Assembly: GCA_029948255.1 (NCBI GenBank)
Contig: JALIZF010001823.1
Coordinates: forward strand, 186,001-250,000
Length of the DNA: 64,000 nucleotides
Direction of reading: 5' to 3'
DNA from: Telmatactis stephensoni
Lineage: Eukaryota; Cnidaria; Anthozoa; Actiniaria; Isophelliidae
Shown here: positions 46,875 through 58,607 of the stretch, piece by piece
How positions within the stretch are numbered: the stretch's first letter is position 1
How the letters are laid out: every line of letters starts with the position of its first letter
The notes under the pieces: model-generated
The model's input: only the letters and a program-made list of their open reading frames with translations
Database searches by the model: none
What the model was told of the DNA's origin: nothing
Translations under genes and position numbers: made by a program

Positions 46875-49800
46875 ATGGATTCTGATACTTCACCTCTTTG
46901 TTGCTGTGAATATTACAACATAAAAGGCCAACGGACACATTTATTAGCCTTATGTTGTGATTGTGAAGAGCTGGACAACACAGTCGACCAATGTTTAAAA
47001 GGAGGAGGACTTTCAAACGAGAAATGTTTGGCCGTTTGGAAAGTGATTTCAGATCGAGTTCGCATACCGTGGCCTAGCGGCGCTCAGAAGTTCGACTTGG
47101 AAATTGTCCTCCCCGTTTTTGTGCTTTCTTCGTCTTTGTACATCGCTTCAATTGATTTTGTTTTCACAGTGCTATCGTTCGTTTATCTTCCAATATTTGT
47201 GCTTTTTTATTATGTATATTCTTTGCGGAATCGCAAGAAATCTTGGTTCTTTGTCAGCTGGGGTTGCACTTCATTAGTTGGTATCTATGGACAGTATATT
47301 ACAAGAATTGGCGAAAAGTCATCTTTACTGGTAAATGTAGCCATTTCCTTTGGATTTATTTTAGTTCTTTGGATGTATTATAATGTCGTGAATTCAAAAG
47401 ACAAGGTTAGGCTTTTTACTTTGCAAACGGCACAGCAAAATGGAGTCAGTCCTGTTACAAATCAGAAAAGGACTAATGGTACTTCAACTACTGTTGACTA
47501 TGGACAACTATCTTGCTGTTTTTGCACATATGGACCTTTTGCAAGAAGAAAGCACTGCAGGTAAAATATCACGTTAATAAACATGCTTTATAGCTCTTAA
47601 TTCATCTCTAAAAATAATATTCAAGTCATGCAGTCAATAATTGACTGAAAGAGAAATGAGATGAGAGTCACTGAAAGAGAAATGGCATGAGAGTTTTGGC
47701 ACAGACAAAAGTTCGGAAAAATTTTCATAATTTCAGGGTGTTTCCTTATAGCCCACTCCTTGCTGTGTCATTTATTTTGATTTCTGATGTTTTTGATAGA
47801 TAGGAAGTAATTCAGCCACTTTGCCACTGAGATATTTCATGTCCTCGGGACCTAAAAGCAATGGAAAATCTCAAGTTGCTAATCTAATTTCTTCATTTAA
47901 AAGGCCTTCAATTCGTTTTACTCTATTAACATCACGAGCCTTTTCTGAGATACTCCATTTTCTTTTATAACTAGCAGGGATTTTTGTATTTATAGATGTG
48001 AAGGTCATTTGACAATTTATTAAATCAATCAGGAATTTTTGTATATATATGTAGGGCATCGACAAAAATATTTTGAAATTTTGGGTGTAAAGGAATTAAT
48101 GAAATTTCTCAGTAGTGGGGAGGTGTGAGTAATGTTTTGGCCAACATGAGAAAACATAAACATGAGAAATTTAGTATATAATTTATTCATTATGAAACAG
48201 CTTCCTTGGCCTTTACTAAATATCTGGCTTATGATTTTATTCCAAAATTTAAGATTTTATCAATCATTTCTTTTCACACATAACGTCAATCTATAAAGGA
48301 CAATTTAAAATTCAAAGCTTTAAGCTAGACTTTATCAGCTTTGTTGAAACCTTTTGGGGATTAGAATAATTTATTTGTGGATTGAATTAAAGAATTTGTG
48401 GTAATTTTAAATCTCTTAAATTCTTTATTCTATTTTTTCTTCCATTTTTTTTGTGATTGAATTTTAGTTTTTGAAATAAGAATGACTGAGTAATTTTTTT
48501 TACTGAATAAAAGACATTTTTATACTAAACATTTGGGTGGTGGGCAACCATTGAAATGTTTAGATATAGAAACAAAGCAATCTTCGGCGGCTTGTAACTT
48601 TGGCACTATTTTTTTTCTAGAATATGTGGATACTGTGTGCCAAGGTCTGACCATCATTGTGTATGGTAAGTTGTATTGCTTTTAATTATTGTTTATTGGT
48701 GAAAATAATCCCCAACAGAAAACAGCAAGTGATAACATGACAAGTATGCGCGAACCGCTGGATGGAAGTGGCCTCAATCACGGTTTTAACCTGGCTTAGG
48801 CCGGCTACCTTTCTCATAAAGAGAGTCGTCTATAGTCTCCCCAAAGTTTTTCGGAGCATTACAGTCGAGTGCAGAACAGCTAGAAATTAAATCTTTTCAA
48901 AATTATCCATTTGTCCAAGACAATACAAGTTGGAGACATGCGCAGATGTTTTCACTTGTTGCTCCAACAGAAAATAAAATACCACAGGAATCCCAAGTCC
49001 TGTACTTCAATGCACAGGAAGCCCAATCTTGATATTGGAGAATGATTGCATTCATTAACTGAAATATCCCATCCTGCCATATGGTCTCGCAGCATTGATG
49101 ATGGACAAAAGCTTAAGCAAAAACTCAGCAACATTAAATCATTTAAAATGTAGTTGATGCTGTTATAATTGGTGATACATTTTATATACATTTGTCGAAA
49201 AGGTACCCCTTTTATATATATTTCAGAGTATGTATTCAAAATAATACTACAGTTAGAGCAAAGTTTGCTCATTTAAACATTCTAATGTTGAAAACTATAT
49301 ACATACATGTGCATAATTGACAAAAAAATTTGGCTAATTCTTTTTGCAAAGTCATGAATTCCCTAATCTTTTCTATACATAAGATATCATATCAGGTGTT
49401 ATCCACAAGAATTCTCTGTTTATGTCTTCAGGACAAACTGCTGCATTGGTCATCATAACCACTTGTTGTTCTTGGTTACCATAGTTACATTTATAGTAAC
49501 CGGGAGCTTAGGGATCTACATCACCCTCAATACTGTCTGTTTGTCTGAGTCTGAACAAACTGGTTTGTTTCACCATGACTGCTCCAAAGTCTATAAAGAT
49601 TCAAGGTAGGTCAGTCATTAATAACTGCTCCTTATCATTGGGTTCCCTGTGCCCAAGTAAACCACAGGAAGTCCAACATGCAAAGAAAAAATCTACACTC
49701 TACTAGGATGTTGCATATTGTGGAATGGGGGACAAGTGGCCACTTCCTTACCCCTCTAACCTGCATGAGGAGCTCCTGCTCTAACCTGACTCAATGAGAT

Positions 49801-50234
49801 AGATCTCTGGGTACAAAGAAGCTGACTTGTTCTGGGCCTGGCTGTTTGAAAGATGATTATTGTTAATCCAAGATCAAATCTAAAGAAAACCTTTCATTTT
49901 AACCCAGGATTAACATTTATTGCCCTACAGATCGAGTTCCAGACTCCTCATAATGAATGTCATTTCTTTGTTTCTTTTTTTCAGCAATGCCACCATGTTT
50001 GTCAGTGCATTTTATGCCCTTATTTTTGTGGTTTCAATGTGTGCCCTTCTCTTACAACAAGTTGTATTTATTACTTTCAACATCACTGGGGATGAATGGC
50101 GTAGGGCTCCAAAAAGCAAATCATTCTGGGAAGTCCTTTGGTCATGTAATCCACACAACAGAGGAATATTGAACAACTGGGTGGAATTTCTTTTCCCTAA
50201 ATTAACATCAAAGTCAAATTATGAGCTTGTTTGA
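46875..50234 (+). CDS. ZDHHC23: DHHC palmitoyltransferase, ZDHHC23-like
   Basis: Four exons, GT-AG and in phase: 46875-47560, 48621-48665, 49432-49605, 49985-50234; 384 aa. It opens with SPLCCCEYY and an LLALCCDC motif, matching the N-terminus of vertebrate ZDHHC23 (NIDD). Hydrophobic segments lie at about residues 76-91, 94-115, 123-142 and 150-172, with two more after the catalytic region (exons 3 and 4), so about six membrane spans. The cysteine-rich domain runs from C214 (CCFC), H227-C228 and CGYC to the catalytic DHHC at 239-242, then CIGHHNH. The enzyme transfers palmitate from acyl-CoA to protein cysteines in Golgi or ER-type membranes. The downstream TTxE motif is not clear. The start is the first ATG before the conserved Cys block, although TTTTTCAG just upstream could be a splice acceptor, allowing an extra 5' exon. 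Paralogue assignment (23 versus 11) is by remembered similarity. Confidence 0.88.
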
Positions 50235-51284
50235 CAAGGAAATCTAATGAATTAAGCTTTGTGACTGTCAGCTATAAAAAGCACTTATGAAGCAAACAAG
50301 AATTAGTTTGAAACTGAGATAATTATATGTTTTAGAGCTTTTAAGCTTATTTTTATGAGATAAAAGTAGAAATATATAAGTATTTTTCCGGCATATTATG
50401 AAGTATTTTAATTCTAGCAGAGATTAAGTAAAAATAAAAAATGGCCAAAAGTAATGCCAAAAGCATATAAAATTTGAACTAATCCTCACCCATTGAAGGA
50501 CATTTCATAGGGGTCTTACATATTAAAATACTGACCTCACTAGTAAGTTTTCTAAGAAGTGAACAATCTCCTACCAAACAAACGAACATCAGGAAAACTC
50601 TTCAAAGATAACTTTTAAGGGTGTGGCTCGAATTTCCTCAAGGGGGAGAGAGAAGCGAGGGGGGAGGGGAGGGTAAGCAACTGAGGTACTCAGTACTTTT
50701 CTCCTTCATGAACTCACAATTTTAATCTTCTTATTGAGAGCTAATGTAAACAAACTAGGAGGAAAACACTTTTGTTAAAACCTCTTTTTGACCAACTCAC
50801 CAAAGCCATTTCTCCTCACTATGTTCAGCTCATCTCTCACCCCATCCCAATTTTCCAGGCTGAATTACTTTTGTCCCCGAAATTTCTGATAAAACATTTT
50901 GTCCCAGGTCCTTTAATTCAAATATTTTCCTAGGTTAATTGTTATCACTTTATTAGCACTTAGTAAAAATCTTGAAGTACCCAGTGCGAACAAACTAAAG
51001 ACCCATATGCATTATATGTCTCTTTTCTAGCCAAGCTGTGCACAACTTCGTATGTGTACACCCCCTGCAACTGTCGCTGTATACAACGCTACGTTGCGCG
51101 CTTCAAATTCCATAGTGTAGCAAATCAAAAAAACAAAAATTGATGGCAGTGCCTTTCATAGTACACTGGGTACCCAGGGTACTTTCAGTACTGACCTTGG
51201 GTCTACTATCAAGCTAACTGTGTGCAACGTTGGAAGAAAAGTTGAACATTGGGTGTGCGAAACAAGTTGAACGAACCAAATCTG

Positions 51285-51645
51285 TTGCAGCAATGCATTA
51301 TGTTAACTCAGTTAAATAAAACCAAGCAAAAGGCGCTTTTCTTAATTGGATGTTTTATGCATCAGTCAATTGAAACCACGGCCCCCCAATCCCCGGGCAA
51401 TACTGGGGGAATTAACATTTCTACAATGTTAAAGTCCCAGCATTTCCCGGCCCTTAGAGGCCAAAAACGGCGGCGAGACAGATCATTTTCTTTGAATTAG
51501 ACGTTAATTCCCCCGCCTTCCCGTTGATTGTGCTGTTAAAACAGTGTTAAAGACCCGGCTATAATGTGTTAATTCCCCGGCCCTCCCCGGGGGTTGGGGG
51601 GCCGGGGTTTCAATTGACTGGTGCATTAAACGCATTGCTGCGGCA
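51285..51645. mobile_element. Inverted-repeat element, CCGG-rich
   Basis: Left end 'tgttgcagcaatgcattatg' and 'catcagtcaattgaaaccac' are mirrored by 'ggtttcaattgactggtgca' and 'cgcattgctgcggcag' at the right. The arms contain ccccgggcaatactggg and ccccgggggttggggg. The left arm has an insertion of about 40 bp. Confidence 0.7.
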
Positions 51646-51779
51646 GACTGGCGAGTCAAAGGAAGTTTAAGAATATGCGATGGCAACGTCGAAGACGGCG
51701 TGATTAAAAAAGTACCCTCTTCAGTTTTCGTTAAATTTATGCTTCAGTTCTTGTATTAGTAATCGAATTTTGCGTCATT

Positions 51780-51921
51780 AGAGTGGTTTTCGTATGAGTG
51801 GGAACACTGTACGGTTACGATACGGTTACGGCATGAATTTCGAATGTTTTTATAGACATTACGGCACCGTGACACGGTCACGGTACGGCGCGGTAAGTTT
51901 CCCACTCATACGAAAACGACT
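51780..51921. mobile_element. MITE, gagtggtttt subtype, intact
   Basis: agagtggttttcgtatgag to actcatacgaaaacgact, with ttttatagaca and catgaatttcgaatg inside. Near-palindromic, 142 bp. Confidence 0.85.
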
Positions 51922-52781
51922 ATTCCATAAAGTTACAAAACATAGCAAAGCAAATTACTAAAGAAAAAGGGTCACGTGTTCGCGTTCTCGATAAAACGTG
52001 AAGCTTGTGAGCAGTTTGGTGTTGTAAATTGATAACGTTTCAAATATACCAAGAAAAATTTGAGGTGCCCATGACCTCGATTTAACCAAGACCATTTTCT
52101 TTTTTTCTTTTTTTTTTTTTTTGCACTCCGGTTTGCCCTTTGTCTCAAGTTTTAACTCTTTTCCATCGACAAACGTTATACACCCTTTTTCCGCCATTGT
52201 GATCTTGAGGCAATACTAAAGCTAAGCTCGCGCGCTCTCGACCAATCAGATTCACTCTAATAGCATCAAACGGGGCATATGATTGTCCAAAGACCTGATA
52301 CGCGCGATTCCTTCTCTTACCTCATCTTCTCTTCGATATACTTATTTACCAAACCTTCCGTTCCATTATATTGTCGTAGTACAATCTCAAACTCCATTAT
52401 ATTTGTTGCATAACCTGCGTCGCACACAATCTTTATATTTTTCTAATTAAGGATCGACGCAGCCTTTGGATAATTTAACATCTTTACAAAATCATAATTC
52501 TTCTTCGCTTTAGTCGTAATTTGAATGAAAATGCTGACAAAGCGTAATTCTGTGCTTTTTGAACCATGCGCGGTTAAGGTCTGTTTTTTATTAACAGGAA
52601 GTTGACGCCATACTGCGCGCGCAAGGCTCTCAAGCGAAGGAATTTGAGCTGATTTTTCAATCTCATTCTGATTTTTATTGACTATCATTTTATCTGCTTC
52701 ATTTAGAATCTTAAAATGCTTTACAACTTTAAAACAACTGCAAAAAATAAACAAAACAAAAAAGAAAACAACTTATGAGTC

Positions 52782-55700
52782 TCAGTTTAGCAAGGTTTCA
52801 TTGTACTTGGCGCAACCCCTAGCTTTGCTTACGTCATTAACAAACTTCTGTACAGTCCCTTTGCCTGCAGCAGTGTTATAATACTTCTTCCAGTATATAG
52901 CCTGAGCCAAGATGTTCGATGCTGGAGGAATTGGGGCAGGAACTGTTGCTAGTAGTAACCGTGCAGCCAGACCAGAGTACAGCGGTTTTTGGAGGTCTTG
53001 CCAAGTGGTCTTTGTCCAGTCGATGTTTAATGTGCTCAAGATTTGGCGGTGATATTTCTTAAGGGAAGGTCGGGTCTTTGTATCGATGTAGCCAATGCTA
53101 TCGACCTGTGGAGATGTATTTATACTGTATTAATACTGACAACTATCATCATCATCACTGTCATCATCATCGTCGTGCATGGTCGTCATCATCACTACCG
53201 TCATCGATCTTTTCCAACACCAATCCAATTTAACATCCTAGGCTTGGCTGCAAACACATTCCGTCGCGGGACATCTTCGTTGAAAAGGAGATTGGGACTA
53301 ACCGACAAAGAACATCTAAAAAAAGGACGCTAGTAGATACACCTACTTAAAAAAGGCATTGTCGGGCGAGAGGCCTCAAGCCCACGCGACTGGACTGAAA
53401 AGGAGTATGGGAAGGTGCAAATCTTTACTTGCTCTTCGCCTTTGGTCTTCATTAGCTTTCATTTTAAACAGCAAATAAAGTTCTTTGACGGTATAAGGCA
53501 AGCTAGTTGGGAATGTAGGTCACGTTCAGATATTCTAGTCGTGTTATAGCTGTTAGTAATTTCTACCCATACTCCTTTTCAGGTGAGCTACACAGCTTAA
53601 GACCTTTAATACCATGGTCAAATGTATTGGCCGAGGTGGCCTAGGTACGAGTTTTTAAGAAGCATTTGGCAAATTCATGAATTTTCCTCCATAAAATGTT
53701 TTCAAGTCATCTTTTGTAGCTTTAAAATTATTTTTAGAGTAAATATGTGTAATAAAACATGAATCTTCTGCTCATTTTATGCAGTAAAATGACTCACGGC
53801 GATTTTATATGAGCTGATAGCCTAGTATAGAGGAGCCAATAGCTATTATTACAGATGAATGAAGATGAGATGCAAATGAGTCATTATGCATTGTATTGAC
53901 CCGATAGCCTCACTTGAATGATTCTTAAAACAAAGATATCTCATTGCGGCTCAGCTTGTAATAACAGCTATTAGAGCGCGCAATCCAGAATAGGCTATAT
54001 GCAATAACAGGTCACGTGACCCTAAATCAAGTGGCAGCGTCAAAATAAACGCCAGAAATAGAAAATCCCCTTGATATTAGTAAAAGTGCAAAGTTTCAGC
54101 TCATAAGATGTAATACAGGAGAAATGAAAGTATATTTAAGATTGTATATTTTCTTAAGATTCGTTTGGAATGGCAAGCTCGTGCCATCCAACACGCTTTT
54201 CCAAACGAAACTTAAGAAAATATATAATCTTAAATTTTACTGTCATTTTTTTCTCTTATTCAACTGAAACTTTGCACTTTTACTAATATCGAGGTGTTCC
54301 AGTTTCATTTTTTGGTGTTCATTTTAATGGTGCTGCTTGATTTAGGAGAGATCGGGTCATGTGACCTGTTAGTGCATATGGCCCTTATTATTCAATTTTC
54401 ATACACTGTACAAATTCTGATTTTCTGATTGGTCAGTTTGTACCACGTGACGCGTTGTTATGACGTGACAACACGTCACTATGCAATAATACTATGCAAT
54501 AAATATAGACAATCTACGGCATTACAGCATAGCAAGAGACCATAATACTAAGAGAGCGAAGCTCAGTATTGATATATATCAGTATATCAATATATCATAT
54601 ATATATCAGTATATATATCCAAAAATATAAATAAACAAATCGTGGTTTTGTCGGTCAAAATAATCTGGAAGAATTGAAGAATTGAAATTTGGTCGCGTCG
54701 CGAGTGCAAAGAAAAAGTCGCGGAGTGGCTACACGAAAGAGAAAGTAGGCGACGTTGTCGCGAAAAATTCAACTGTTTTGAATTTCTCGCGACTTTTTTT
54801 GGCGATTTTTTTAGCTGTCGCGTCGCTTGTTCAAGGGTGGCTACATGCGCGATTTTCACTTTTCGCCGATCATTTCAGAAAATCGCGTCGCCTGTACAAG
54901 CAAAAAATCGCTCGTGTAACCTCTAAATACTTCATGAAAAGTGCGCGCGTCTGCGCGCGTACGGTTGTTGTGGCTACTGCCTTGAAGAGGCGAAGTCACT
55001 TTGTTATCGGATTGTAAGTAAGGGGTCTGTGCGTAACACCACAGGAAGCCCAAGAAAAACTGAACTTTGGAACCAATCAGTGAACGAGTATATAGAAAGG
55101 ACAATTTTCGTAACCAATTAACTATAAAATAAAAAAAATTAAATTATTAGGTGTTAAAAATAAACAAACATTTTGAAAACATTTTGAGAGCTACTACCGA
55201 AACAGGTAGAGCGTGAATTCAAAGCGGCGCGAAATGTTTGATATAACGTGAACAACGCATGCCAGATCGAAAGACAAACGTATAGTTAATTCTTCGATTT
55301 CCTGAACGATCTTCGCAATGGCGGACTTTTTGGTTAACATAAAAGTAAAAGCGGCTGAGAGGAGCCAGTTTGAAGAAGAATTTTCATCAGAAATGAAGTC
55401 GTTTCTGATTGGACGTATCGTTTTTCTCACACTTGAAAAAAGCAATACGCGGCTTCTGATTGGACGTATCGTTTTTCTCACACGTGAAAAAAACGATTCG
55501 CGTATTCTGATTGGCTGAGAGCAATGAAACGAACGAAAATTTACAGAATGGAATTTTAGTGAGTAAATCTCGATTTGTATATAATAAAATATACACTAAC
55601 CTGCCAAATTCCTCCATAATAAAAAGGCCTATAGGTACCTGGTGCGTACCCATATTTAGACTCCACCCATGCAACTCTGCAGAGAAACTGGTTGTCAGGA

Positions 55701-55843
55701 GGAAAAATGTTTGAGTTTTCTATCATGGTGGAAACCTGAGCAACCACGTCGTCACCTTTCCCTTTAGGAGTCCATGGCGTATCCGAGAAGACTGCAGACA
55801 CAAAGACGCAGTGAATGGCGATGAGTACTTGGACTGCTTTCAT
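52782..55843 (-). CDS. Secreted lysozyme/transglycosylase-like protein
   Basis: Two exons on the minus strand, 55843-55601 and 53105-52782, joined in phase 0 by a 2.5-kb GT-AG intron; 188 aa. Residues 1-20 form a signal peptide (VLIAIHCVFVSAVFS). The mature part has a VESKYG motif (Glu61) followed 15 residues later by GGIWQ (77-81), then a Trp/Tyr-rich C-terminal half with WQDLQKPLYSGLAAR. The spacing of Glu-Ser-x-Tyr-x and Gly-x-x-Gln resembles the catalytic Glu and GLMQ motifs of GH23 (goose-type lysozyme / SLT) enzymes, so a peptidoglycan-cleaving or lectin-like secreted protein is possible. That function is inferred from short motifs only; the full length is not like a standard g-type lysozyme. 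I recall uncharacterised invertebrate proteins of this kind but cannot name a family. The splice joint falls directly after GGIWQ. Confidence 0.7.
53985..54390. mobile_element. Foldback element
   Basis: 'ggctatatgcaataacaggt' and 'cacgtgaccctaaatcaag' at the left are mirrored by 'cttgatttaggagagatcgg' and 'gacctgttagtgcatatggcc' at the right. The two halves meet at 'tggaatggcaagctcgtgccatcca' (trimmed: ggcaagctcgtgcc, about 54175-54190). A related half lies at positions 1-215. Confidence 0.75.
54690..54905. repeat. CG-rich inverted repeat
   Basis: Repeated gtcgcg, gcgaaa and ggctacacg / ggctacatg words in both orientations, for example 'gtcgcgaaaaattcaact' against 'gaatttctcgcgac'. An open frame runs through it on both strands, but composition and symmetry argue for a repeat. 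Confidence 0.55.
55395..55515. repeat. Short tandem duplication
   Basis: 'tctgattggacgtatcgttt' occurs at about 55404 and 55457, followed each time by ttctcacac(t/g)tgaaaaaa. A partial third copy (attctgattggctga) follows. Period about 53 bp. In the intron, close to the lysozyme-like exon 1. Confidence 0.7.
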
Positions 55844-56575
55844 TTTCTTCTGGTTCGAAGTCAGAAAAGAAAAATATATATATTTAATCTATTTTACTGA
55901 TACTACTTTGTTGAGAATGTTCCCACAGGCAACCCAGCCTCAGGTTCTGTACATTATCGTTAGCTTCGCGCTCGCGCTTGTAATGGAAGCTGGTTAGTAC
56001 GTACGGGTTCGAATCTCGGATTCGCTTAACTGTTTTTTATTCTCTATTCTTTTTCTTATTATTATTCTTTTTTTCATTTTTTAATATTAATTCCTTTATA
56101 TTTTATTCATCACTTTTTTAATAGGTTGTTTTTATGCTGCATTTCGATTTTCCTCCACTATAAACCCTATCCTATACGTCGAATTAGAACCTGTATCTTC
56201 CCCTTTACGCGAACGCGATCGCAAAGCATCCATAATGATATAATGTAGTTTTCCGAGCACTTTTCAAGAAAGATAGAAGGATTGTGAAAGAGAAGGAGGA
56301 AGAATATGAAGAAGAACAACGACAATAACAACAACAAAACTAGAACAACAACAAAACTAGAAGAAGAAGAAGAAGACTGGAACAACAAGAACAAAAACAA
56401 GGCTAGAACAAGAACAACAAGCGTTAAAGAAAGAGCAGCCTCCTGTGAATTTCATTTTAAGAAGTGCGTCAGAAAACAGAGTTTAAAAATCAACTGTGAA
56501 GAAACGAAACACCATTTTAAAGATCTCGCAGCCAAAATGATGACATCAATTAAAAAACAAACACAACAATTCCCA
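55844..56575. other. Upstream of the lysozyme-like gene, low complexity
   Basis: 55844-56000 should contain the promoter of the lysozyme-like gene. At 55980-56030 'gaagctggttagtacgtacg' plus B-box-like 'gggttcgaatctcgg' looks like a tRNA-derived SINE remnant. 56280-56430 is an aac/gaa-rich low-complexity tract whose ORF is not a gene. Confidence 0.45.
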
Positions 56576-56582
56576 AAAAGTG

Positions 56583-56728
56583 TAGAGTGATCGCACTTAA
56601 TCCGTGAAATTGTACTAGCTAAATAATGCAAAATAGCATTATTAAACAATGGAAAACAAAGGATTTTATACTTTTTAGTACAAAGTAGATTTTGTACTTT
56701 TTCACGGATTAAGTGCGATCACTCTAAC
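56583..56728. mobile_element. MITE with 27-bp inverted ends
   Basis: 'agagtgatcgcacttaatcc' at the left is mirrored by 'ggattaagtgcgatcactct' at the right. About 145 bp, non-coding. Confidence 0.8.
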
Positions 56729-58139
56729 TCGAAAAAGTATTGTTCGACTTTTAGAATCGAGTTACGGAATTAGTGTGTAACTCGAAAATAAAGTTTCGTT
56801 CTGTTGGGTTCGAGTTACGTAACTCGACTTTGATTATAACGATGTTTGTTATCGGGTTACGCACAGATGTCAAAGTGGGCGTTTTCTCACCAAAATGGGC
56901 GTGGCAGGGCGCGTAACCCGAAAATTGCGTAACTTGAAAATCGTAACTCGAAAAATACCTTACCTCGAAGAAGAATGACAACGACAACGACAACAAGAAC
57001 AAGAACAAGAATAATAAGATTCAAGTAAGAAAAAGCAATAAAACTTTTCACATGTACAGAGCACGTCTTGCGGCTCAGCTCGCCGATGTAATAATGATAA
57101 TAACAACAACAATAATAATGATGATGATGATGATGATGATGATAATAATAAATGGCCTTATTGGCAGCTTATCCATAAAAATATATGTATACAATGTCAA
57201 CTATTACTTAATTACTTAATATTCCTATGAATCTATATATAAATCTCAATATGAATCTATATAAACATAATATATATTATTCTGAAAGCTGAGATAAACA
57301 CGATGTATTCTAGTCTACACGCTATTTCATTTCAAATTTCCTATTCACTACTTTCACATGCCCCATAATGCCTTTTGTTTCAGTTGTGGGCAAATGTTAT
57401 TATGCAATGCAAAGCAAACAAAATGACGTCGATATACAAAGCAGCATAAAATCTTATAAAAATGTTTACAGTTACAAAACCAAAACTCAAAACAAGTCCA
57501 CAAATATCTTGCAAATTAAAAAAGGCGGATCTTTGTTTACAAGTTTTGCTCATTAGCATAGGTATTTCTCTTTCCATCCAAATTAACACCAAATAAACTC
57601 TGAATATTGAAAGGTCATGGCAAAATTAGCTTTCCTATAAAATTTGAGCTTGACACATGCAACAGTTATTTTAATCTAAATCCTAGCTGCCCCCAAGTCG
57701 CAAGGCATTATGGACATATAAAAGTATAAACAGGCTATGAGATGTGCCCATAGCCATTAAATGCCAAACATGTGTGATTTATTGCCCAGTAAACAGAGCT
57801 AAGGTCATGCAGTACCCAGTGATTATATTCAACTTGTGAGAGAAATACATAAATGAAAGTATAGGGAATGCATTGAATTTCTCTGCGCCGAAAATTTGGC
57901 TATTACTCGTTTTTACATTACTCCCATTACTCATTACTCGTTACTTCGTTACTTACCCGTTTTAGTAACACCCATCTCTTACAACTACCGTAAATGACCG
58001 AATAAACCCCGTCTACAGAGTCAAGCTTCCTGTCTCGAATGTGTCCCCTCCTTCCTTAACTTTTTCTCCTTTTGCCATAACCCAGTAGAAGAAATTATAA
58101 AATTGAAATGATCCCCAAAACTAGTATATATTGCCGGAT
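56729..58139. other. Intergenic, no gene recognised
   Basis: Repeated 'gagttacg'/'cgtaactcg' words in both orientations at 56745-56960 suggest another diverged inverted repeat. A (gat)n microsatellite is near 57118-57150. The rest is AT-rich and unassigned. Confidence 0.45.
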
Positions 58140-58155
58140 ATATTGCTTTACCTAA

Positions 58156-58591
58156 ACTAGTATACACCTATTTCAAAAAAGGTTGTCACCGCTAAGAGCG
58201 ATAGGCGATAGGTAATAGGTCATTCCAAGACCGCAAAGCACTATTGGTTTCTTAATTAAGCTATCCTAAATCTTTCTTTACACTCTTCCATCAAATATTT
58301 GGCAATAGGCCATTTGCATGATGGCGTCATTTACCACAACTACCAGAATGCTTTGCTCACTTTCTTTTGTAAAATAATTAGTGCCAATTGTTTTGCTATT
58401 CTCAGGAGGGAATAAAAATCTGAATAAGAAAGCAAATTCGTAGAGCATTCTGGTAGTTGTAGTAAAATGACGCCATCGTGCAAATGGCCTATTCATACGT
58501 AAATCAATTAGAAATCAATAGTGCTTTGCGGTCTTGGAATGACCTATTACCTATCGCTCTTAGCGGTGACAACCTTTTTTGAAATAGGTGT
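58156..58591. mobile_element. Foldback MITE with nested second MITE and 16-bp direct repeats
   Basis: The outer arms 'acctatttcaaaaaaggttg' and 'caaccttttttgaaataggt' continue through taagagcgatagg and attccaagaccgcaaagc for about 90 bp. Inside is a second inverted repeat (about 58303-58492; ggccatttgcatgatggcgt against acgccatcgtgcaaatggcc). Outside, atattgctttacctaa occurs on both sides (58140-58155 and 58592-58607), consistent with a target-site duplication. Confidence 0.8.
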
Positions 58592-58607
58592 ATATTGCTT
58601 TACCTAA

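Larger units (their letters stand above)
50235..52781. other. Convergent intergenic region with repeats
   Basis: Should contain the 3' UTRs of the ZDHHC23-like gene and of the lysozyme-like gene. Elements at 51285-51645 and 51780-51921 are described separately. Minus-strand ORFs at 51958-52197 and 52443-52754 show no recognised family and could be UTR or an unknown small gene. Confidence 0.45.
53106..55600. other. Intron of the lysozyme-like gene
   Basis: Holds a (atc)n microsatellite near 53148-53210, a pair of 'gaaaaggagtatgggaa' / 'cccatactccttttcag' inverted segments (53397-53582), the foldback at 53985-54390, a gtcgcg-rich inverted repeat at 54690-54900 and a short tandem duplication at 55395-55515. 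Confidence 0.6.

Noticed and set aside
51958..52197. Minus-strand ORF starting MAEKG with a Lys run
   Set aside because: Plausible first exon of an unknown gene, but no downstream exon was found and the Lys run comes from a poly-T tract.
52443..52754. 103-codon minus-strand ORF just downstream of the lysozyme-like stop
   Set aside because: Could be 3' UTR of that gene; no domain recognised and no splice link seen.
54682..55017. 111-codon plus-strand ORF rich in Arg, Lys and Val
   Set aside because: It covers a CG-rich inverted repeat in an intron, and the opposite strand is also open.
56306..56590. 94-codon ORF rich in Asn, Lys, Thr and Glu
   Set aside because: Low-complexity aac/gaa tract; no conserved domain.
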